DNA of 6,985 bases from Clostridia bacterium (GTDB lineage Bacteria; Bacillota_A; Clostridia; Christensenellales; Borkfalkiaceae). This document shows, in pieces, positions 1-5,022 of the stretch. The stretch's first letter is position 1, and each line of letters opens with the position of its first letter. Where the stretch lies: contig JAFWAM010000059.1 of the NCBI GenBank assembly GCA_017507595.1, positions 1 through 6,985 of the forward strand, in the 5' to 3' direction. Both the position numbers and the translations under genes were made by a program. Under the pieces are notes generated by a model. That model searched no databases. It was not told where the DNA came from and was given only the letters and a program-made list of their open reading frames with translations.

Positions 1-552
1 GGAGTCAATGCTCATGCCGCCCATGTTGACCGTAACCCCACAAATGATGCCGTCAAGGGAAACTGCAGCTATCTCCGTGGTGCCACCGCCGATATCGACG
101 ATAAACACGGGGGAAGAATCGGTCATGGGAAGCCCCAGGCCAATTGCCGTAAGCACAGGGGATTCGACGAAGGCGTAATCCCTGACACCGGCGTCGATAA
201 GCACCCTTTCGGACGCCTGCAGCGACTGTGCGCTTACGCCGCAGGGAACAGACAAAAGGACCCTTGGCCGTGAGGAAAGTCTTTTGACGGTTATTCTGTT
301 TAAGAAGCATTCCACCATGGCCGCGCACGACCTTTCATCGGTGATGACGGATTCAAAAACGGGTGCGACGACGACGGTGCTGTCGGTGGTCCTGCCCACC
401 AGCTTTTTTGCTTCGGCACCGACGCCCTTTACCTCGGTACGGTTGTCAGCCGAAAAGGCAATAAGGCTTGGCTCAAACAAAACTACGCTTGAACCCGCTT
501 GGTAAATGCCCGTGTTTGACGAGCCGATATCGATTGATATTACGTTGCTCAT
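1..552 (-). CDS. mreB: MreB-type rod-shape actin homologue, partial (C-terminus beyond window)
   Basis: The frame is open from an ATG at 552 to the window edge, giving 184 N-terminal residues of a protein usually about 330-345 long. MreB is a bacterial actin that polymerises under the membrane and guides lateral cell-wall synthesis. Visible landmarks are the phosphate-1 loop DIGSSNT (8-14; classical MreB has DLGTANT), FEPSLIAF (26-33), VGAEAKKLVGRT (44-55), RPRVLLSVPCGV (95-106), ESPVLTAIGLGLP (130-142) and the phosphate-2 motif IVDIGGGTTE (151-160). The N-terminus is short, with no obvious amphipathic helix. It is clearly an MreB/Mbl-type protein but divergent: Ser131 replaces the glutamate that positions the hydrolytic water (E131 in Thermotoga MreB, second E of IEEP), and GGM replaces the usual GGD near 178-180. 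An AAGGAG site lies 5 bases upstream of the ATG, inside the maf 3' end, and the start overlaps the maf stop, so translational coupling is likely. It could be an Mbl/MreBH-like paralogue rather than the main MreB. Confidence 0.92.
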   Translation of the reverse strand, partial: MSNVISIDIGSSNTGIYQAGSSVVLFEPSLIAFSADNRTEVKGVGAEAKKLVGRTTDSTVVVAPVFESVITDERSCAAMVECFLNRITVKRLSSRPRVLLSVPCGVSAQSLQASERVLIDAGVRDYAFVESPVLTAIGLGLPMTDSSPVFIVDIGGGTTEIAAVSLDGIICGVTVNMGGMSIDS

Positions 553-1100
553 AATAACTCCTTCAAAAGCTTGTTTATTTTTTCAATGGGAAGCCCTACC
601 ACGTTATTGAAGCTTCCAACTATTTTGTCAACCAGATCAAATCCGTCCTGTATGCCATAGCCGCCCGCCTTATCAAGACCCAGCCCGCTGTCAACGTAGG
701 CTTTTATAAGATCGTCCGAAAGGTGGTTGAAAACTACCTCGGTACAGTCAAAGTCAACAACCTCTAACCCGTCTTTTACGATGGCAAAGCCTGTGTAAAC
801 GTAATGGCTTTTGCCCGACAGATCCTTTAAAAATTGGGCGTTAACCGACCTATTGGCAGGCTTTCCTAAAATCCTGCCATCCAGAACGACCACCGTGTCC
901 GCACCAAGGGTGGGCTTGTCCACCCGGGCGAAAACGTCGCGGGCCTTAGCAAGCGCCAAAGCCTTGACGTATTCAACGGGCGAAAGATCACCGCAAGGGA
1001 ACTCCTCACAAATGGCGGGCACGACGGTAAAATCATACCCGGCGTCCTGTAAAATTTCACGCCGACGGGGAGAAGCACTCCCCAAAACCAAATCACTCAT
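549..1100 (-). CDS. maf: Maf-family nucleoside triphosphate pyrophosphatase
   Basis: 183 residues, a normal length for Maf proteins. These cytoplasmic enzymes hydrolyse the alpha-beta bond of non-canonical or surplus nucleoside triphosphates, releasing pyrophosphate; in Bacillus, Maf overexpression inhibits septation. All family landmarks are present: SASPRR near the N-terminus (8-13), the lysine of LALAKA (K52), GADTVVVLDG with the catalytic aspartate D68, LGKP (78-81), HYVYTG (99-104), KAGGYGIQ (144-151) and GSFNNVVGLP (162-171). The GIQ segment fits the YhdE-type (dTTP/UTP pyrophosphatase) branch better than the YceF-type (7-methyl-GTP) branch, but the subtype is inference. The ATG at 1100 is preceded by a weak purine-rich site (AAGAAGA, 6 bases away). 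The gene begins 17 bases after the ROK-like gene and its TGA overlaps the mreB ATG, so it is probably cotranscribed with both. The maf-mre arrangement is common in Bacillota. Confidence 0.96.
   Translation of the reverse strand: MSDLVLGSASPRRREILQDAGYDFTVVPAICEEFPCGDLSPVEYVKALALAKARDVFARVDKPTLGADTVVVLDGRILGKPANRSVNAQFLKDLSGKSHYVYTGFAIVKDGLEVVDFDCTEVVFNHLSDDLIKAYVDSGLGLDKAGGYGIQDGFDLVDKIVGSFNNVVGLPIEKINKLLKELL
558..563 (-). promoter_or_regulatory. Ribosome binding site of mreB
   Basis: AAGGAG on the minus strand, 5 bases before the mreB ATG at 552 and lying within the last codons of maf. It fixes the mreB start and, with the ATGA overlap, suggests re-initiation by ribosomes finishing maf. Confidence 0.8.
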
Positions 1101-1117
1101 AAAAAATCTTCTTTAAT

Positions 1118-2488
1118 TTATTTTTCCAAGTCCGTAAGGGTTGCGGCGGTTATACTTTGTCTGAGCCGCTCACTCCCTTCGTCGGGAGGTAAAATCTTAA
1201 CGGAGGCAAGCTCCGGATAATATTCTTCTATAACAGACCGCGCCTCTTGAGCCATGATCCTGCCGCCACCACAGCCTGTGACGCGACCAAGCAAAAGCAA
1301 ATACTCTATTTTGTAAAAAACACCGTAAAGCCCTATAGCGTGGCCGAGAAATCGACCTAAATTTTTATATACGTCAATGATTTTTTCGTCACCGCGCCGT
1401 AAAAGCTGAAGGATCCTTTCAAGGCATTGGGCCTTTGTTAAGCCACTTTCAAATACAACGCCTGCCTCCCTTGCAAGGGCTATTGCCCCGTCCTGTGACA
1501 GGTATTTTGCCCCGACACCCCGGTCGCCCGACCATTCGTCAACGTAGGCGTCCTCATCGATAAATATTGGGACGAAGGCAAGCTCGCTTATATAATCGTT
1601 AAGGTTGCCGTCGCCGTTTATGTATCCGCCGGCCTCACTGGTGCCAAGGGATATACCAAGGACGTTGCCCGCATTTAAGCTAAGGGCACCCGCCAAAGCC
1701 GTAACGTCACCGTCGTTGGCAACGGTTACCGGTGCGCCAAGCTCCCGACCGAGGTCAAGGTATATATCTTTGACGTGATCCTCAAAGTCGCTTTCGTCAA
1801 TTTTGACAAACAGTGACGAAACCATTATTCTGTTATCGATGCAAACCCCCGCCGTGGAAATACCTATGGCATCCACCTTGGGCAGATTTTCCTTGGCGCG
1901 GATAAGAGAGTCCTTTATCCCCTCGTACTGGTAGCGCCAATCGGCACTTTCTTTAGGATTCCAGACGGTTTCGTCCGTATAGACCACCTTGCCGTCAATT
2001 ACTGCGGAAACCTTTCTGTCGCTTCCGCCACCGTCAAAACCGATACGACAGCCCTTTATATGACCGCCGATTTTTACCGAAGCGGATTTTTCGGGCGGAA
2101 GGTCGTCTTCCACTTTTGCATAATCCACGGTAAACGGCCTTTCGTAAACCCTTGCCATAAAATCGGCGTCAAACTGCCGCTTGCCCCCTGCGACGTAATC
2201 GGCTTTAAGCCTTTCGTAAACATACTTACTGCCAAAAACGGTTATTTTGTAACCGCCGGCGATCCACAGGGCGGATTTTATCATTCGTTCAGCTAAAAGA
2301 TAACCTTCCTCACGGGCCTCCCCATCGGAAAAAATATCCATGGAAAAGTGAAAGACCAGACCGTTGTGCCTTGTGATGGCTATCTTAAGACGGGATTTTT
2401 TGTCACTTTGGGCCACCCTTGCCTGAAAATCCTTAAATTGAAGGGCAAGAGGAAGCCTTCTTTTGTTAAAACAAGGAATATATTTCAT
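1118..2488 (-). CDS. ROK-like sugar-kinase-fold protein with extra N-terminal domain, substrate unknown
   Basis: 456 residues from the chosen ATG at 2488. The C-terminal two thirds has the actin/hexokinase-type fold of ROK proteins: phosphate-1 loop FDGGGSDRK (151-159), VDAIGISTAGV (205-215), VANDGDVTALAG (256-267) with D259 at the ROK catalytic-base position, LGISLGTSEAGGY (277-289) as the second phosphate loop, and the adenosine-side segment LLGRVTGCGGG (399-409). The cysteine-rich zinc motif of classical ROK kinases is absent; SELAFVPIF and DEWSGDRGVG occupy that region. Residues 1 to about 140 form a domain I cannot assign (basic start, then RLKIAITRHNGLVFHFSMD and a KITVFGSK segment). 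From memory the protein resembles a little-studied ROK-like family in several phyla; that is recollection, not a search. No helix-turn-helix is evident, so a kinase or sugar-sensing ATPase is likelier than a repressor. An 18-codon upstream extension from a TTG at 2542 is open but would start at the promoter -35 element and lacks a ribosome site, so I reject it. Probably in one transcript with maf and mreB. Confidence 0.85.
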   Translation of the reverse strand: MKYIPCFNKRRLPLALQFKDFQARVAQSDKKSRLKIAITRHNGLVFHFSMDIFSDGEAREEGYLLAERMIKSALWIAGGYKITVFGSKYVYERLKADYVAGGKRQFDADFMARVYERPFTVDYAKVEDDLPPEKSASVKIGGHIKGCRIGFDGGGSDRKVSAVIDGKVVYTDETVWNPKESADWRYQYEGIKDSLIRAKENLPKVDAIGISTAGVCIDNRIMVSSLFVKIDESDFEDHVKDIYLDLGRELGAPVTVANDGDVTALAGALSLNAGNVLGISLGTSEAGGYINGDGNLNDYISELAFVPIFIDEDAYVDEWSGDRGVGAKYLSQDGAIALAREAGVVFESGLTKAQCLERILQLLRRGDEKIIDVYKNLGRFLGHAIGLYGVFYKIEYLLLLGRVTGCGGGRIMAQEARSVIEEYYPELASVKILPPDEGSERLRQSITAATLTDLEK

Positions 2489-2496
2489 ATATTCAA

Positions 2497-2504
2497 CTTC
2501 CCTC
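2497..2504 (-). promoter_or_regulatory. Ribosome binding site deciding the start of the ROK-like gene
   Basis: GAGGGAAG on the minus strand, 8 bases before the ATG at 2488. It supports that ATG over the in-frame TTG at 2542, which has no comparable site. Confidence 0.75.
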
Positions 2505-2513
2505 AACTTTTTT

Positions 2514-2542
2514 ATTATAGCATAAAAAACCCTTTTTAACAA
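2514..2542 (-). promoter_or_regulatory. Strong sigma-A-type promoter for the ROK-like gene, maf and mreB
   Basis: On the minus strand there is a -35 element TTGTTA (2542-2537; 4 of 6 consensus), a 17-base spacer, and a perfect -10 TATAAT (2519-2514) preceded by TG at the extended -10 position (TGCTATAAT). The predicted start of transcription is near 2507-2508, leaving a leader of about 20 bases that contains the GAGGGAAG ribosome site. It sits directly downstream of the tsaD terminator, as expected for a new transcription unit. Confidence 0.8.
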
Positions 2543-2553
2543 TCGTTTTGTAT

Positions 2554-2588
2554 AAAAAAAGCCTTTGGAGCATTTTATGCCAAGGCTT
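2554..2588 (-). terminator. Intrinsic terminator after tsaD
   Basis: In minus-strand RNA, AAGCCTTGG (2588-2580) can pair with CCAAAGGCUU (2568-2559) with one bulged A. The 11-base loop region can itself fold through GCAU/AUGC, and a run of seven U follows (2560-2554). It lies about 30 bases past the tsaD stop codon and just before the next promoter, so it probably ends the secA-prfB-tsaD side transcripts. Confidence 0.8.
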
Positions 2589-2618
2589 AATTTTTTTGTT
2601 AATTTTTTAATTTGTTTT

Positions 2619-3665
2619 TTATTTGAGGCTTACCTGCGCCGCCGCGTTAAGATCAAGATCTGCAAAATCGCGGTTTTGGTACTTGATAAAAGCCTCCGCC
2701 CCGATCATTGCGGCATTATCCGTACAAAGGATTTTTGGCGGTAAAACTACTTTAATCGACTTATAGGCCGACTTTTTGACGATCTCTTCACGAAGGTACC
2801 CGTTGGCGGCAACACCGCCACCGACGGCAATACAATCAATTTTGTTTTCAATTGCGGCCTCAATTGCCTTATCTATAAGAATATCTAAAGCAGCCGATTG
2901 GAAGGATGCGGCAACGTCTTCCTTTATAACAAACTCTCCCTTTTGCTCCTTATTGTGAACGTAATTTATAACGGCGGTTTTTAGACCGCTGTAAGAAAAG
3001 TTGTAGCCACCCATATTTTTAAGCATCTTGGGCATTGGCACGGATTTTTGACCTGACCTTGCAAGTCTTTCCACGTTGGGGCCGCCGGGATAAGGCAGAC
3101 CAAGGACGCGTGCAACCTTGTCAAAGGCCTCGCCAACGGCGTCGTCAAGGGTGCCGCCCAATATCCTTAAGGAGGAGTAGTCCTCAACGACCGTTATGGC
3201 AGTGTGTCCACCTGACGCAAGTAGGCCAATAAAGGGCGGCTTCAAGTCTTTGTCCGCAAGATAGGACGCCGCCATGTGCCCCCTGATGTGGCTTACGGCA
3301 ATGAGTGGAACGTCAAGGGAAAAGGCCAAAGCCTTTGCGTAGGAGACCCCTACCAGCAAGGCCCCTAAAAGCCCCGCGCCGTAGGTCACGGCAACGGCAT
3401 CAATATCCTTAAAGGTGATACCTGCCTCCCTTAAAGCACCGTTGACGCTGTCTGAAACGGCCTCAGTGTGAGCACGGGAAGCAATTTCCGGGACGACGCC
3501 GCCGTACTTTGCCTGCTCGCTTGCAGAGCTTAATATTACGTTAGACAAAATATCTCTCCCACCACGCAAAACCGCCGCGGCGGTCTCGTCGCAAGATGAC
3601 TCTATGGCGAGAATAATTGGCTCACTTTTAAGCTCAATATTTTTCATCCTTTCATAATACGTCAT
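2619..3665 (-). CDS. tsaD: tRNA N6-threonylcarbamoyladenosine transferase TsaD
   Basis: 348 residues, normal for bacterial TsaD (Kae1/YgjD/Gcp family). Working with TsaB and TsaE, TsaD transfers the threonylcarbamoyl group from threonylcarbamoyl-AMP to A37 of ANN-decoding tRNAs. Visible motifs are IESSCDET (21-28), VVPEIASRAH (57-66), the metal ligands H126 and H130 in SHIRGH, SGGHT (151-155), GTLDDAVGEAFDK (171-183), YPGGP (192-196), FSYSGLKT (223-230), VGGGVAAN (281-288) and TDNAAM with metal ligand D316. The usual GPGL loop reads GAGL here (A97). The start at 3665 has AAGGG 10 bases upstream, a rather long spacing; the alternative ATG at 3647 abuts its only purine-rich stretch and is less likely. 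tsaB and tsaE are not in the window. The gene is followed by a terminator and separated from prfB by about 97 bases with a weak promoter candidate. Confidence 0.98.
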   Translation of the reverse strand: MTYYERMKNIELKSEPIILAIESSCDETAAAVLRGGRDILSNVILSSASEQAKYGGVVPEIASRAHTEAVSDSVNGALREAGITFKDIDAVAVTYGAGLLGALLVGVSYAKALAFSLDVPLIAVSHIRGHMAASYLADKDLKPPFIGLLASGGHTAITVVEDYSSLRILGGTLDDAVGEAFDKVARVLGLPYPGGPNVERLARSGQKSVPMPKMLKNMGGYNFSYSGLKTAVINYVHNKEQKGEFVIKEDVAASFQSAALDILIDKAIEAAIENKIDCIAVGGGVAANGYLREEIVKKSAYKSIKVVLPPKILCTDNAAMIGAEAFIKYQNRDFADLDLNAAAQVSLK

Positions 3666-3720
3666 ATGATTTTTGCCCTTGTTTTCCCTGAAAATTTAGT
3701 GATTTTTGTCAAATAACCGA

Positions 3721-3751
3721 CTTATAGGCGGGTTTTTGCTGTTTTTATCAA
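3721..3751 (-). promoter_or_regulatory. Possible weak promoter upstream of tsaD
   Basis: On the minus strand, TTGATA (3751-3746; 5 of 6 matches to the -35 consensus) and TATAAG (3726-3721; 5 of 6 to the -10) are 19 bases apart, longer than the optimal 17. It lies in the 97-base prfB-tsaD gap, about 55 bases before the tsaD start. A secondary promoter is possible; readthrough from prfB is equally plausible because I see no good terminator in this gap. Confidence 0.35.
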
Positions 3752-3764
3752 TTGTTCACAGATG

Positions 3765-4862
3765 TTAAGTTCTCTTTAAATATTCCACGATAAAGCCATC
3801 GATATCCCCGTCCATTACGCTTTGGATATTGCCCGTTTCATAGCCCGTTCGGTGGTCCTTTACCATGGTGTACGGGCAGAATACGTAGCTCCTTATCTGG
3901 CTACCGAACTCTATCTTTTTGATGTCGCCCTTAAGCTCCTGGGCCTCCTGCATGCGCTCAGACTCACGGCGTTCAACAAGCTTACTCATAAGCATGCGCA
4001 TTGCCTGCTCGCGGTTTTGCACCTGGCTTCTTTCGTTCTGGCAAGCAACGATTATACCCGTTGGCAGGTGGGTTATCCTTATGGCGGACTCGGTCTTGTT
4101 AACGTGCTGACCGCCTGCCCCTGAGGAGCGATAAGTGTCAACCTTAAGCTCGTCAGGCCTGATCTGTATCTCGTCGGAGTTGTCAATTTCGGGCATTACC
4201 TCAAGAGAGGCAAAGGAGGTGTGTCGCCTTGCGTTTGAATCAAAGGGTGATATCCTTACCAGCCTGTGCACGCCCTTTTCGGCCTTAAGATAACCGTAAG
4301 CGTTTTCACCCTCTATCTTAAAGCTTACGCTTTTAATTCCGGCGTCGTCGCCGGCAAGACGGTCAAACTCGGTTATCCGATATCCGTGCTTTTCGGCGTA
4401 GCAGATATACATGCGGTAAAGCATTTCCGTCCAGTCGCAGGCCTCCGTTCCGCCGGCCCCTGCGTGGAGAGTCATAATGGCGTTAAGGTCGTCGTACTTA
4501 CCCTTTAAAAGGGTCCTTAAGCGAAGCTCCTCAATTTCCCTTTCGGCAACCTTAAGCTCCTCGTCGATCTCGGGAAGAAAGCTGTCGTCGTCCTCCTCTG
4601 CGGCAAGATTGACAAGCTCCTCCGCATCGAGAAGGGTTTTGTAGGTAGCGTCCACAAGGTCGATCTTCTTTCTCAGGGCCTGGGCCTTTCTGGCAAGCTC
4701 GGTTGATTTTTCAAGATCCCCCCAAACGGCAGGATCCTGCTGCTGGGCCTCTACCGAAACAAGCTCCTCACGGGCCTTATCGATATCGAGGGAGTGCTTA
4801 GCGTCCTCTAAAACGGCTTTAAGCTCCCTGAACTTTTCGTAATATAAATCTGTTCTTATCAT
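3765..4862 (-). CDS. prfB: Peptide chain release factor 2 (RF2), encoded without frameshift
   Basis: 365 residues, full length for RF2, which recognises UAA and UGA in the ribosomal A site and triggers peptide release. The N-terminal helical domain is followed by HAGAGGTEACDWTEML (about 133-148), the RF2-specific stop-codon tripeptide SPF (205-207, where RF1 has PxT), the catalytic GGQ (250-252) in SSGAGGQHVNKTESA, and the C-terminal segment ending in YLKRT. The residue four before the GGQ glycines is Ser246 (Thr in E. coli K-12, Ala or Ser elsewhere). In many bacteria prfB contains an in-frame UGA near codon 26 that needs a +1 shift. Here the corresponding codons read TCC CTC GAT (residues 24-26), with no stop, so the protein comes from one continuous frame. 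Upstream of the ATG is only a weak AAGG site at 11-base spacing. secA-prfB is a classic Bacillota gene order. Confidence 0.98.
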   Translation of the reverse strand: MIRTDLYYEKFRELKAVLEDAKHSLDIDKAREELVSVEAQQQDPAVWGDLEKSTELARKAQALRKKIDLVDATYKTLLDAEELVNLAAEEDDDSFLPEIDEELKVAEREIEELRLRTLLKGKYDDLNAIMTLHAGAGGTEACDWTEMLYRMYICYAEKHGYRITEFDRLAGDDAGIKSVSFKIEGENAYGYLKAEKGVHRLVRISPFDSNARRHTSFASLEVMPEIDNSDEIQIRPDELKVDTYRSSGAGGQHVNKTESAIRITHLPTGIIVACQNERSQVQNREQAMRMLMSKLVERRESERMQEAQELKGDIKKIEFGSQIRSYVFCPYTMVKDHRTGYETGNIQSVMDGDIDGFIVEYLKRT

Positions 4863-4975
4863 AAAATAAACAACCTTATTTTTTGTGTTTTTGGCCCCAA
4901 GGGAACAGCTATTTTGTTAAAAAGTGCCCCTATAAGCCGATTATCCACGATTATACGAGGTTTTTGATAACTTAT

Positions 4976-5009
4976 TTTTGCCCAAAGCAAAAACAAGCTT
5001 TGGGCAAAA
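4976..5009 (-). other. Perfect 13-bp inverted repeat between secA and prfB
   Basis: TTTTGCCCAAAGC (minus strand 5009-4997) and GCTTTGGGCAAAA (4988-4976) are exact complements around an 8-base loop, starting 13 bases after the secA stop codon. The 3' arm is followed by A-rich rather than U-rich sequence, so it is not a textbook intrinsic terminator in this direction, nor on the other strand. A stable mRNA 3' end, a processing hairpin or an inefficient terminator are the plausible roles. The rest of the 160-base gap shows only a lone TATAAT (4955-4950) without a partner -35. Confidence 0.6.
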
Positions 5010-5022
5010 TTCACTTTTGATC

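Noticed and set aside
811..1116. A 101-codon plus-strand open frame antisense to maf, and similar plus-strand frames inside tsaD, prfB and secA.
   Set aside because: They are mirror frames of well-supported genes, have no recognisable motifs and lack convincing ribosome sites.
3687..3709. A perfect TTGACA on the minus strand just upstream of tsaD.
   Set aside because: No -10-like hexamer lies 16-18 bases downstream (AGGGAA occupies that place), so it is not a credible promoter.
3720..3740. A small stem (AACCCG with CGGTT) after prfB as a terminator.
   Set aside because: The stem is about five pairs with a bulge and is followed by ATTTG rather than a U-tract, so it is too weak to call.
2718..4940. 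An 11-base word CGACTTATAGG at about 2758-2768 and 3719-3729, with a near match on the minus strand at about 4929-4940, suggesting a dispersed repeat.
   Set aside because: In 7 kb on both strands several 11-base repeats are expected by chance, one copy lies inside tsaD coding sequence, and the flanks do not match.
4950..4955. A perfect TATAAT on the minus strand in the secA-prfB gap, a possible prfB promoter.
   Set aside because: No hexamer resembling TTGACA lies 15-19 bases upstream and there is no extended -10 TG. AT-rich intergenic DNA gives such matches often.
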